Positions 1-10,074 of a stretch of 16,460 nucleotides of DNA are shown here, one piece after another. The position numbers and the translations under genes were made by a program. A model generated the notes under the pieces. That model was not told where the DNA came from. It did no database searches and saw only the letters and a list, made by a program, of their open reading frames with translations. The DNA is from Chromera velia (lineage: Eukaryota; Sar; Chromeraceae). Position 1 is the first letter of the stretch; each line of letters opens with the position of its first letter. The stretch covers positions 1 through 16,460 of the forward strand of contig JAHBMJ010002718.1 of assembly GCA_018398765.1 (NCBI GenBank), in the 5' to 3' direction.

Positions 1-126
1 GGATGTTGGCAGGTGTTTGTCTATAGGTACGTCAGGGTGGTATACGCCTATTTGGTCATAATTCAAGGGCCAGGGCATATATATAGTGTTGCAAAGAATC
101 CGTTTTAGCCTTTTGCAATACGTGTA

Positions 127-189
127 ATCGCGATATCAATATCGATACAGCAGTTCGACGTCTATCGATCAATCGATATCGATATAGAC
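127..189. promoter_or_regulatory. Cluster of ATCGAT/GATATC palindromes upstream of the signal-peptide gene
   Basis: Within about 60 bp there are several overlapping copies of ATCGAT and GATATC. Positions 160-189 form an imperfect inverted repeat that starts with GTCTATCGAT and ends with ATCGATATAGAC. The cluster lies about 180 bp upstream of the ATG at 366. A TATATATA-like run lies near 78-86. A role as a promoter or factor-binding site is inference from position and palindromy only; a chance AT/CG-rich patch is possible. Confidence 0.3.
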
Positions 190-365
190 AGTCAGAGAGC
201 CCTTCTCAAATTGATTGGAGGATCGATCGTTCGACCCGGCCGTGCAGCATTCTCTCCTCCTGCAAAGCAAGCAGCTGCGTGGGCAGTAGCATGGCCCCAA
301 AGGAACTGATTCTCCAGGAGTGATTGTCTTTGCGATGCCAGGAATCCCTGCGATCTGAATCCAAA

Positions 366-1333
366 ATGCAAATCGCTAGAGTCTTTTTCTTGGTTCCTCT
401 GTTGTCCTTCATTGTTCTGGCCGTGGCTGAGCATGAGGAGCCTCCTCCGAGAGGTTTTATTAGGAATACAGACTCGATGCTTTTTCCGTTGTCCATAACC
501 GACATAAAACAGGCCAACAAGCGTTAGTCCTCTCCGATGGTTGTCAGTGCTGGCAGACGGCTCCGGTTCTGCTGGGTCGAAACCCAAAGCGGCTGCTTTT
601 GGCTTCAGTTCATAGCGTTTGCAAAGAATCGTCGATAATCATGGCTTTCCTCAGCGGTCCCGTTGCACATCAAGTAGGAATCCTCTGAACAGGGCGCTGT
701 GGGCTACAAATTGTGGGCCGGTCTTCACACAAACTTTCCTGCTTCCTACCTTGGGGAATTTAACAGGTATGAGGTTCCCACTCTTGGGCGTCGAGGCTTA
801 AAAACGGTGAGCTGGAAACAGCCCCTTTTTCAGCGACGCTTTCGGCCTGCGAACGCATACAAACAGCTTCTCCTGATGTGCCAATACAGCTCCTCAAGGA
901 CGCTGGCGATGCAGGACGTAAGCTGCGGATCGTGCCAGAACTTTGTTGCACTGTCTGTGCCTTGAGGGACTAACCTGCGTGCTCTTTTACCAGTTGCTAG
1001 AGCAGAAGCATTGAGGGACCGAGAGAGGCAGGTGAGCCGGAACAGAACCTCTTCCTTGATTGGAACTATCCCCGAATTCTGGCACTGATCTGGATACGTC
1101 CCGCTTTGCAGCTCAGACTGACGGACTATCGCCTAAACTACTACAACGACGAGCTCGACGATGCGCTCAACAGAGTCCGGCTTTCAAACCAGATGTACGA
1201 GGCCGGGTCAGTGTCCATCTTCCGACGATCGATCGGCCCAAACTTTCGAGTTTCTTCATCAAAATTGCGAATTCGCGTTTTCAGGAGGTTCTTTGCTGGA
1301 AGAAAACCGAAGCCCCGAATAGGATTCAAGTGA
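366..1333 (+). CDS. Spliced gene with small exons: signal-peptide protein of unknown function
   Basis: Proposed exons are 366-522, 609-673, 693-806, 890-917, 994-1031, 1112-1206 and 1285-1333, giving 181 codons plus TGA. All junctions are GT-AG and all phases agree. Five introns are 76-86 nt long; the gap at 674-692 is only 19 nt and is the weak point. Residues 1-21 (MQIARVFFLVPLLSFIVLAV plus Ala) form a classic signal peptide with an AVA cleavage site. The rest has no transmembrane segment. It includes an aromatic stretch (GYKLWAGLHTNFPASYLGEF), a charged, probably helical segment from exons 4-6 (EALRDRERQ, then YYNDELDDALNRVRL) and a basic tail ending KPKPRIGFK. I do not recognise the family. 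The signal peptide implies ER entry; in an alga with a complex plastid it could begin a bipartite plastid leader. The intron at 1207-1284 is a multiple of three and open in frame, so retention would give a longer protein. The run from exon 3 (693) to the stop is the best supported; joining exon 1 is less certain. Confidence 0.55.
674..692 (+). other. Candidate 19-nt GT-AG micro-intron, or a frame-breaking indel
   Basis: The segment is GTAGGAATCCTCTGAACAG. Removing it joins the reading frame of 609-673 to that of 693-806 in the correct phase. Reading through meets TGA at 686-688. The other introns proposed in this gene are 76-86 nt, so a 19-nt intron would be exceptional. The alternatives are an indel in the assembly, or a tiny 8-nt exon at 609-616 followed by a 76-nt intron from 617 to 692 with a poor donor (GTTTGC). 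Confidence 0.25.
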
Positions 1334-2211
1334 AAGGATTCAAGTGAATAGAACACATACGAAGCAGGCCCGCGTAAACAAAGAATAGGAACGAGCTGTC
1401 GAAGAGACACACTGGAGCAAGACGACTCGGAACCCAAGGCGTCGTACCAATTCAACGCTGTGTGAAGAAGAAGCCGGCGCGCAATGAATGCACTAGTCCT
1501 GTTCTTTCTGGTATGCTTCCTTTTTCATTATTTCAAGCTGAGAATTACACCACAATTATGTATGAAATGAGCATTTGCATGACCTCTGACTTCACTGTAT
1601 AAAACTTTTGATAAACCTAGCTGCCTGCTAGGCTGCCCCAAAATCAAATTTGAAATATCTAAACTTAGCATACAAAAAGGTTTTTAAATATTTTTAAAAT
1701 CAGACGCATATTCTAAATTGACTCGTTAATTTTGAACTAGAAATTTTTAGAGAAGTTTGAAAGGTAAAACTTTGAACATAAGTAATATATGTATAAAAAG
1801 TACTACCCAAATTACAGAAAACGCAAACATTTTTGTTTAAAAAATATAAAATATATATTATAGCATACGTATGTAGTTCCAGATGCAGTTTTATCAAATG
1901 CTTGTAATAAAATTTGAATTAAATCAATTGATTTTGTAACTATTTCTATAAGTCTTTATTATAATCATCATTATCATTTAATAATTATATAATCCTAGAT
2001 ATCATCATTGTCAGAGTCAAAAAAATACATTATAATGCTAGTCATAATATATATCATACATAATCATACATGCACAGTGTCACACACAGTTATTAACATA
2101 GTTATGGGCCCTGAATGAAACGATGGTTTGTTGGCTAGGGTCCTTATCTTTAGCTTTAAATTCAAAGTTGGGATACTAAGGCGTTTAAAAGGGGTATTAC
2201 TAGGAGTATTG

Positions 2212-2251
2212 GAAATCAATTTTCATAGATGTATTTCTATGATTGATTTTC
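2212..2251. repeat. Imperfect inverted repeat (stem-loop)
   Basis: The left arm GAAATCAATTTTCATAGA pairs with the right arm TTCTATGATTGATTTTC around a loop of about five bases, with a three-base bulge. It lies in the AT-rich spacer. No function is evident. Confidence 0.4.
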
Positions 2252-2450
2252 GTACTAGTTTTGGCAAAACATGCTAAGAAAAAAATCACTGTATGCAAGA
2301 AACTAGAAAACTAAATTCTTTGGCCAATAATCGTCATGTATATTTGATAATAGCCTACATTATAAGCTGTTTCTTTGATAATATTTTTACGCTTTTACTA
2401 GCATTCAATTAGGCATGCCAGCGCGGGCAGCATATAAAAAAACAATTTGA

Positions 2451-2456
2451 TTTATT
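2451..2456 (-). terminator. Candidate polyadenylation signal AATAAA for the large minus-strand gene
   Basis: Read on the minus strand this hexamer is AATAAA, about 100 nt beyond the stop codon at 2555-2557. The distance is normal for a eukaryotic poly(A) signal. In AT-rich sequence the hexamer can occur by chance, and many protists do not use it, so this is tentative. Confidence 0.25.
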
Positions 2457-2554
2457 ATATATCAATGTGTGTAATATCATGATGAGTGATTGTACGTGGG
2501 CAGCATAATGCAGTAACGTGCATTTCCCATTTGAGTCCAATTTGCTGTCCAAAC

Positions 2555-5252
2555 CTAGACTCCAGCATGCCAAGTCACACGCGGAGCCATGCTAGAGACT
2601 CCGTTTGGCCTCTCTTCAGAGACGACCGCTCTCATTTGACCTGCATGCGAGTGATCTAGAAAGAATCCGGAGAAAGACTGCGGTCTTCCCCCAGCCCCCC
2701 CTTCTTCAAGTTTAACTCCCCCATTTTGCTCAGACCTGGAGGGCCCGTTCATATCTGCGGGTTGCATGGGGCTGCGGACCATGAAGGACTCTATCCCGGC
2801 CCCGGGCCCAGCGTTGCCCGACAAGGAGGGAGCAGAAACACGCAGCCGTTCTTTTTCTGCTTGAGCCTTTCTTTGCCCTTTTTCATTGGCGGCATTTGTT
2901 GCACGGATAACGTCTGCTATAGATCCTCCCTGTCCCTGTAACCGTCGCGCGTCTCCTTTTGCTCTCCCTGCAGAACTCAGATCGGGAGCAGTAGGGGAGG
3001 CAGAGGGGGAAGGGGGAAACGAATCCGGCGGCCCCCCTCTGGCGAGGTCTGGAACGCTCCCGGGTCGAGGCTGGAGGGCGGAGGCCGTTTGGTCAGGATG
3101 AAACTGAGTCTGCATGGGGAGAGATGCCGTTCTGTTTGGAGAAGAAGAGAGAGAAGGGCTCGGAGGAGGGGGTCCGTCGGGGGACATTGAATTTCGTTCG
3201 TGTGTTTGTTGCATATCTTTTGGTTTTTCGTCTGGATACGCAGACAGCGCGACTCTCGGGGGGGAGGACAGGGAGGAGAGATCGGGAGAGGTGAACCTCC
3301 CTTTCGCTGTTCCTGCAGGCGCACTCGCACCCGTTCCTGCTGGCTGTCCGAAGGCAAAGGGGACTGAAGGGGAGGGGGCGCTTTGCCGTGACTGTTTCTC
3401 CACTCCCTGTTGAGTCTCCATGGCCGTGGTGGTTTCGTGTGCGTTCTGCTGTTGTTGGAGTGATGATGAAAGTGTCTGTCCGTGTGTGAGCGCCTCTCCT
3501 GCCGGAGTTGGAGGAGACGGAGAGAGGAGTTTGGATTCATCTGCAGAGAGAAGGAGGGGGGGGGAGGCTGGGGGGGAGGGGGAGGTCGGCAGGCCCCTGT
3601 CCTTTAGAGACTGTTTGAAGGCTGTGCGGAGAGTCTCTTTGAAGGGTGCAGGCGTCCAGAGAAGGCCATCACTCCCTCCACCCTCCCCCCCTCCACCTTT
3701 CTCTCTGCCCTCCCTTTTGGATGATGACACAGGGTCAAAAGCGGGGCAACATGAATTGGAGAAGAACGGACTCTGCCGCTGTCTCTGTGCGGCAATAATA
3801 CCTTTCCCTTTTCCTGCTTCCCTTTCTTCTGCTCCTTCTTCATTCCCCCCTTCCCCGTTGAGGTCCTCCAGAGCGTCTGTCAGCTGCCGGGCAAGAAGGG
3901 CCACGCGAGAGGCAGGAGAGGCGGCCCGCGCATACACGCTCTCCCTCCCCGCCTCTCTGTCTTGACCGAGAAGAATGACTTCATCGTTTTTCCCGTATTC
4001 CTTTCGTCCATATTCAGAGGCCCTGCTGTTTCCTCCGGAGTGTCCATGAAAAGGCATGCTCAAATGCCGCCTTTCCCTTTTCCCCGAACTTCCAAAAGCA
4101 CTGCTTTCTACTTTGAATCCAGGGAGACTTCTGCTCTTCCCCCGCCCCCCTCCCCCCACCTCGTCCCTTTCCCTTTCCCCTTCCCTTTCTGAGAGCACAA
4201 GAGGATCTTCTGCCTCTTCCTCTACAAGAGGGGGGACACCGAAAGAAGAGGAAGAAAAACCCCTCCCTCGCGAAACTTTGCTAGGAGCTGTGGCAATCGA
4301 CAACCGTTCTTTGCCAGTGGAAGTCCCAGCCCGTCCCCCCAGTTGTCTTTGTCTCCTTGCTGTCTCTTCTGCTGCCTGTCTGGGAACTTCACTCTCATCA
4401 GCAGAGTGGAAGAACCAGGGGACGCTCACAGTCTCAGCAGTCTTCCCCCTCTGCCAGTGGAAGGAGGCAGCCTGACCTTCCCGGGGGGAAACTTCTCTGC
4501 CCCCCACTCCCCCAACTCCAGCAACAGTCGCTGCCCTCTCTCTCTCTCTTCCCCTTGCTCTGTAGGGCTCTCTGTGCTGCCGTGATCCCAGAGGCGAATT
4601 TCTTCTTCTCCCCACCCCCACCCCTTCTCTTCTCCCAAATTCTCTTCCCTGCCCCCCTGACGAACACGATGCTGGGGAAGAGGGGGTTGAGCTGTGTCGG
4701 TGGTCCTGTTGGCTGAACCGGGGGGGCGGAAGAAAACCTCCGGAGGGCTGCAGGGAGGCCACCATGCTCCTGCTCTTGCCCTGCACACGCCCCCTTGAGC
4801 TGTTGCGCTTACTGTGCCGTTGCACCGTGTCTTCAGGATGTGCAGGGAGAATTCCTGGAAGAGAGGGGGAAGAAGCGGGTCGCACTCTCTGCTTGGGAGA
4901 CGGAGAGGAGACGGCTCGGTGAGCCTGTCCGTCCCTCTCTTTTTTTCGGTTTCCAGAAGGAGAAAAAGAGCTCTCAGTCCGTCCAGCGGCAGCAGAGAAA
5001 CCTGCACGATCGAAAAGAATTGAGAAGGAAGGGAGGGGGTCCCGGAAAGGCAGACAGGCAGGGAGTTAGCTAGGTATTCTGTCATTCAGTTTTGCATTTT
5101 TCTCCATTTGTTCTCTTTGCATCAAGGGAAAAGCGAAACACGAAAAACGGCTTTGCTAGACGCAACAAGAGAGAAACATTTTCATGAGAAACCTGCCAGT
5201 CAGCTCGCAATAATGTGAAAAAATACACTGAAGCAGAACACACACACGAACA

Positions 5253-5286
<34 letters not shown>

Positions 5287-8200
5287 ATGAGGCAGGGAAA
5301 GAGGCAGCCAGGAATAGGCACATGAAGGTCTCATTCTTTATGGTTTCACATCTCACTCTTTTGTCTCCACAAGTCCTCAAGAAAGACACCGGAGCAAAAA
5401 GACCATAAATAAAATTGTCGACTCCAATACATTCAAACGACTGACGAGAAGGACGAGGAACCGGTTCTGCTGCTGGATCTTCCATCGAGCGTCTGTCTGT
5501 CTTTCCATTCAGAGTGGCTCTCTCAGGGGACCAGGACACCCTACCCCCTACCCCCCTCCCTCTGTTGCCAGTGGTATTTCTTGTAGGGACCCGAAAACGT
5601 GAACGCTCCCCTCCTTTTTGTCCCGATTTGCTCATTGGCATTTTTCTTTCATGTGACCTCCCTGGCTGTCTCCTCGTATACTCACTCCTCTCTTCCCCTC
5701 CTTGGGTGAACCTGTCTTGCCCAACCCCCCCGTTCATAACTTCGTCACTTTCTCCCGACTCATCGATGAATATTTCGCCCTCCCCATCCAGTTCCCCCTC
5801 CGAGTCCCCACCTCCTTCTTCGTTCTCCCCCCCCGATGGAAAAGGAAACGCAGATATCCTCCCCCTCTCTCCCCCTATCCCCTCTCCTCTCTCTTGAGAC
5901 ACCTCACGCAGACGCGCCACCGCTTTGGCGAGACCCCGGAAACCACAATCGTACAGGCGGGCCTCCACCTCCTCTGCTGCGGAAACGTTGCCGGGGCCCT
6001 TCAGAGGACCCGAACTATCCCCGTCTCCTTCCTTCGTGTCACTGCCCCCCTTTCTCCTTTCTGACCTCCCTGCCAGTGACACCCCCTTTACAAATTCTTC
6101 TATTGTCCTCTGAATGTCCTCTGCAAGGAGACGCTGTCCCTCTGCAGCGATCTCCTCTCTCTCCCGCAACTCCAGAGCCTCGTCACGCCACTGCGCACAG
6201 CTCTCACGAACTTTCCGGCACTGCCGCTCTCTCTCTGCGGCCCCCCTTCTTAACTTCCTCACTTCCTTCAAGGCATCATTCAAAAGATCTGGGCACCCCT
6301 CTCTTCCTCTATTTCCTCTCTGTCCTCCAAGTGGCTGGAAAGGCGCTGCCGATTCGTCTCCAATTTTTTCCCCTTCTCCTCTCAGGGCCAGTGGGTGACC
6401 AGCCATCTGTCCCTCTTGCTGTCGAGAAGGAGAAGAGGGGGGAGAAAAGGGGGACCTGCCTCTCTGCTGTTCGGGAGACGGCACGGAGACGGGGATTCTG
6501 CCTCTGTGGGGAGACGGGGAGAGAGACGGGGAGGACGAAGAAGACAAACCAACTTGGCCCAGCTTCTGCCCAGACAAACTGCGATTGGGAGAACCAAGAG
6601 GCCCCTCATGCGTTGGGCTAACCTCATTGACTCCGGGGCCTCTTCCCCCTGTTGCTGCTGTTTTGATTGCATGGTTGAGGGTCTCGGAGAAGTGTTCCAA
6701 AAATTCGCGAATCGCCCCTTCTCCCTCTCCCGATTGCATTGCAGAGAAGGTCCTGTCCCTCCTCCCTTTCCCGCCCTTCCACTCAGAGCCTTGACCTATG
6801 ACGCCTGCTGTCTCCTTTTCAGATTGCAGATGAGGAGGATGGAGAGACTGGAGGGGGGCCGGTGAGGAGGCGTCTAGGGGGAGGGGGAGGGGCAGTCGCT
6901 CGGGTTCAAGGGCAAAGGAGAACGATGACGCAGATCCTATTTTGTGCTTTCCGTATGTTTCTCTTTGGGCCTCTGGTGAGCCGTCTCCTGGAGGGGAAGA
7001 CGTATGGGCTGCTGCATTAAGTGGAAGTGGGAGGGCACTTGAGGAAGAGCCTAAAGGGAAGGGGGGCGAATTGGAGGACATGGACAGAGAGAGAGACTGA
7101 CGGGGAGGCGGAGCGAGGCCCAGACGGTTGTCTTGCTGCATCTCCTGCTGCTCTTGTTGCAGAGAGGCCATCAGGGGAGAGACGCTTCTTTGGTCGTTTA
7201 GGGCGAAGGAAGCAGACGGTCGGCCATCACGAAAGGAAGAGGAAGCACGGTCGGCCCCCTCCCTCTCTTTGTATAACACATGGGGGGGATTTCTTTGGTC
7301 TTCTTTGTGCTCTCTCTCTCTGTCTGTCCTGTCGTCGCGCCTTCTTCCTGCATAAAATCCATACGGAGACTCTCTTCCCCCCTCTTCCGGTGACTCTGCC
7401 TGGAGGCCGACCCGAAAAGGACCTTTCTCTTTCTGGTGGGGTCCTGCACGGAACCCGTAAGGAGAGGCCGAGGGGGAAGGGGAGGGGTGAGGGGACGATT
7501 GACGTTTGTCCAAGGAGAGCGTACTGGTAGCGGCAGCGAGAGGCGTCGGAGCAAAAGTGGAAGAAGCCCCCCCATTCTTGTGAAGGAGGGAACTGGACGC
7601 TGCCGGCGTTCCTGATTGATTTGAATGCAGCGCGTGTGAGGGCACAAGGGAAAGTCTGTTGTGCGTCTGTGGTGAACCCACAGGACCAGAAGCTGTTGAT
7701 GAGAGTGGATCAGATTTGAGTCTAGATTCATATGGACTGCTGCTGTTGGTGTTCATCAGGATATGGGAAGAGATGGGAATGTTCTGTGACTGCAGTGGGC
7801 CAGTCCCTGATTGTGCGTGCGTGTGGAGGGTGTTCTGGAGAGACGAGGCGACATCCTCCTTTGGACGGTCAGGCGAATAACCAACACCCGGCGAACCTGT
7901 TGATGAAGGACCTAGGAGGGTGGAGACACCACCCGGAAGGGCTCCGTGCTGCTGATGAATATGACCCTGATGATGCGGAGAAAATGAGTGGGGATGGGAA
8001 AGATGTGGGTTTGCAATTTGAGGGACTTCCTGGGTGTAGAAAGGCACAGGAGGAGGAATGTTTCCGGAAGCAGGGGATAGGTAAGTAGAGGCAGCACTCT
8101 TGCTTACCCCCCCTATGACTTGACTTCTTGCTGGGTGGGGTGTCATTTCTGTCTGCGATGATTCGCCATCGGGTGTGGGGGGCGGCTGGAGAGGGCACAC

Positions 8201-8521
8201 AGAGATGGAGAGGGACAGGGGGACCGGCAACGACATTAACGAAGGAGGGTGGCGGACGTTTGACGAAGAGGGAGAAGATACGCGTTGGAAGTGAGAATGA
8301 GGATGCAGCGGTGACAGTAGAGGTGCGAGAGGAGGGGGAGGCAAGAGGGAGGGAAAGGGAAATTCATCCCCTTGTTGTTCTAAAATCTCCGCCTGCTCTG
8401 TGTCTCCACTCCGTAAATCTTCTTCCTCCTCCTCCTCCTCGTCTCCTTCTCCTTCTCCCTCCTCCCATCCCCACTCTGTTCCTCCTCCCCCCCCCCCTCC
8501 CATTTGACCGTCCCTTTCCAT
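2555..8521 (-). CDS. Very large low-complexity Ser/Pro/Arg/Glu-rich protein, two exons
   Basis: Model: exon 8521-5446, intron 5445-5002, exon 5001-2555, about 1,840 residues. The start chosen is the first in-frame ATG (8521-8519, MERDGQM); the frame stays open upstream to 8770 without an ATG, so more 5' exons are possible. The two blocks lie in the same frame, and a phase-1 donor GTCAGT and an acceptor TTTTCGATCGTGCAG join them exactly. Visible features are a Gly run at residues 8-14, an acidic Glu run near 20-34, long Ser/Pro/His/Gln-rich tracts, a duplicated SPYGFxAG motif (7443-7466 and 7347-7371), a predicted coiled coil near residues 744-811 (6290-6090) and a Glu/Asp patch near 898-926. 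There is no signal peptide, membrane segment or recognisable catalytic domain. It is probably mostly disordered and scaffold- or regulator-like, which is inference. The long open frame and even composition argue strongly for coding. Less certain are the exact ends, the splice junction, and whether the blocks form one gene or two. Confidence 0.6.
5002..5445 (-). other. Proposed intron of the large gene, with an internal GT/CA microsatellite
   Basis: The donor is GTCAGT just inside 5445 and the acceptor CAG ends at 5002 after a long pyrimidine tract. The 444-nt length is a multiple of three. The exon frame stays open on the minus strand to a stop at 5156, but codon choice and amino-acid content change abruptly to hydrophobic and Val/Cys repeats over the microsatellite at 5238-5286, as expected of intron. 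An alternative phase-1 donor, GTAGGG at 5544, would also keep frame. Confidence 0.45.
5238..5286. repeat. (CA)n microsatellite, interrupted
   Basis: On the plus strand this is CACACACGAACACACACATA followed by an uninterrupted CA run. It falls in the proposed intron of the large minus-strand gene. Confidence 0.9.
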
Positions 8522-9289
8522 ATTCACAAAGTCATGAGGCAAACCCCCCTTCTTTCTCCTTCGAGAGGAGTTTCTGGAGGCAGAAGGAAAAGGAAAAGGA
8601 GGGCCGGAAGAAGGAGGAGGGAGAGCCAAGGGGAGCCCCCCCTCCCTCTGCTTCCTTCGACCCCGACGCCTAGCTCTCTCGCCCTTCACCTTCAACGCGA
8701 GAGCTGACGCACGCAGCGACCGCCACCATTCTGCACATGCACCCACAACCACACGCACACAATTGCACAAGGGCAGAGGGAGGGAAGTTAAGCGTACTCC
8801 ACTTCTTCACTTCATCACTTTTGGCTTCCTCTTGTGGTGCATTCAGATGAGAGAGACATAAGCCACATGCAGGAGATCAGCACAAAAAAAAGAGAAAAGA
8901 TAAAAGAAGTGTTCATATTCATCAGTCCCGAGCAAAGTAGCGAGAAGACGACAGAGAGAGAGAAGCATGGGGGGGCATCAGAAGTAACCTCACTGGGCAC
9001 TCAGACAGACAGACAAGCTGAACAGAGAGAGTGAGTGCACCACTCAGCGTGAGCCGCTCGGTCAGTCAGGAAGTTGAAACATTGGACAGAGATGGACTCA
9101 CATTTGGCTTCATCCGCTTATGTGCGCACGGCCAAGGCGACAAAAACACTGACCAAGTGAGGCAGATCGAGAGAACGCATAAGAAAGCCTCAAAGAATTG
9201 AATCGATCCATGTGGGAGAAAGGGGAATGAATGACAACAATTCATCAACTGAAGAACAGACGAAGGAACGAACAAACGAACGTTCAAAC
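8522..9289. other. 5' flank of the large minus-strand gene
   Basis: The large gene's reading frame continues open from 8521 up to 8770 with an Arg-rich coding-like sequence but no ATG. A possible splice acceptor (TGCATGTGCAG on the minus strand) ends at 8731, so 8522-8730 may be coding sequence of an exon whose start lies further upstream. From about 8770 to 9289 I see no convincing gene, only GA-, GACA- and GAAC-rich short repeats. Confidence 0.4.
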
Positions 9290-9396
9290 TCGGCTTCCAT
9301 CTCGGGAAAGAAGTCAAACGCGACGCCCTCCCCGATTCGGGGCCACGCGAGACGAAGACCTCGCCACTCTGGGGCGTTGCCTGCTGGGCCTCCTCT
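9290..9396 (-). CDS. Possible upstream exon of the large minus-strand gene
   Basis: On the minus strand an acceptor-like TTTAATTGCAG ends at 9397. The next 100 nt or so are GC-rich with a coding-like codon pattern. Two frames stay open: one begins EEAQQATPQSGEVFVSRGPE, the other contains APEWRGLRLAWPRIGEG. No clear donor was found; the sequence dissolves into CGTTCGTTTGTTCG repeats near 9285. Its position between 8770 and 10074 on the same strand suggests it belongs to the large gene, but this is weak. It may instead be non-coding or part of a separate transcript. Confidence 0.22.
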
Positions 9397-9743
9397 CTGC
9401 AATTAAACACGCATGAATGCAGTCACTTCCATGAAAAGTATATTCATTGACTTTTTAAAGAACACGTCGATTGTCACCATATCTGTTGGTTTTATCTTTC
9501 CATTTGAATCATCTAAATATTAAATGTCCTTTTTTGCCCAATCAATTCTTGATAGCACAAAACATTCATTCACTTGTCTACGAGATCACCTGCTCGAGTG
9601 CGCATTTGTGCTATGGATGGATCTATCGAATCGCGTGCTCACTCACTGTCTCACTCACTCGCTCAAAAACTCATTCAGTCGACACGTTTGCGGACGGATT
9701 CGAGAACAAAGAAATTCAGAACAAATACAAACACATACATACA

Positions 9744-9760
9744 TGAGAGAGAGAGAGAGA
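9744..9760. repeat. (GA)n microsatellite
   Basis: An uninterrupted GA run follows an ACATACATACAT stretch. Confidence 0.8.
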
Positions 9761-9840
9761 ATGGAGAGGGGAACAGACCAACCGTGAGTGCGACTGTTGC
9801 TCCATGGAGCACAAACGCCCGGGCGCCCCCTTCCCCTGAC

Positions 9841-10074
9841 TGGTGCTGCTGTTGAGACAGAGGGGAGCGGGCAGTCCAGAGCACAGGCCCAGAGGCAGAC
9901 AAACGGTACCATTTCCTTGAGTACCCCTGAAGTTTCTCTCTCTCCTTCCTCTTCTTCTTCGGCGTCTGCTGTCTCGCAGAACCCCCCCTCTCCCCGCTAG
10001 AAGCCGTGCTCTCGGCGGACCCCGTTGGAGACGGAGACTTCGACAGGACGTGAAAGGGCAGGGCGTCATCCAGA
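9841..10074 (-). CDS. Probable coding exon with a PKKKRK nuclear-localisation-like motif
   Basis: On the minus strand a strong pyrimidine tract (CTTTCCTTTCCTTTGGTTTGCAG-like) ends with an acceptor at 10075. The following frame reads LDDALPFHVLSKSPSPTG, then Ser/Ala/Gly-rich sequence, QQTPKKKRKEREKLQGYSRK and a Trp/Tyr-containing stretch ending in SPLSQQQHQ. Codon use is GC-rich and resembles the large gene downstream. PKKKRK matches the core of classical monopartite nuclear localisation signals. The end at 9841 is chosen at a GTCAGG donor, which would be in phase with the possible exon starting at 9396. The frame stays open past 9841, so the true end is uncertain. It may be an upstream exon of the large gene or part of a separate gene. 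Confidence 0.35.

Larger units (their letters stand above)
1334..2554. other. AT-rich intergenic spacer
   Basis: The stretch is visibly much richer in A and T than its flanks from about 1500 onward, with many short ATAT runs and no convincing coding frame. A 28-codon hydrophobic ORF begins with ATG at 1484, next to a GTATGC donor-like site at its eighth to ninth codon; it could be chance or the first exon of something. A short imperfect stem-loop occupies 2212-2251. The spacer separates the plus-strand small-exon gene from the 3' end of the minus-strand large gene, so it probably contains both 3' UTRs. Confidence 0.6.

Noticed and set aside
192-587. 131-codon minus-strand open frame opposite the signal-peptide exon
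   Set aside because: No recognisable features, and it overlaps the better-supported plus-strand exon.
1368-1465. A further exon of the small-exon gene ending in a TGA near 1465
   Set aside because: It would need an intron of only 24 or 38 nt after the frame has already reached a natural stop at 1331-1333.
3420-3965. 181-codon plus-strand open frame
   Set aside because: A shadow of the second exon of the large minus-strand gene, with low-complexity content only.
5836-6621. 261-codon plus-strand open frame opposite the large gene
   Set aside because: It is antisense to the minus-strand gene. Its Pro/Ser/Leu content follows from the purine-rich coding strand opposite it, and there is no domain or independent start context.
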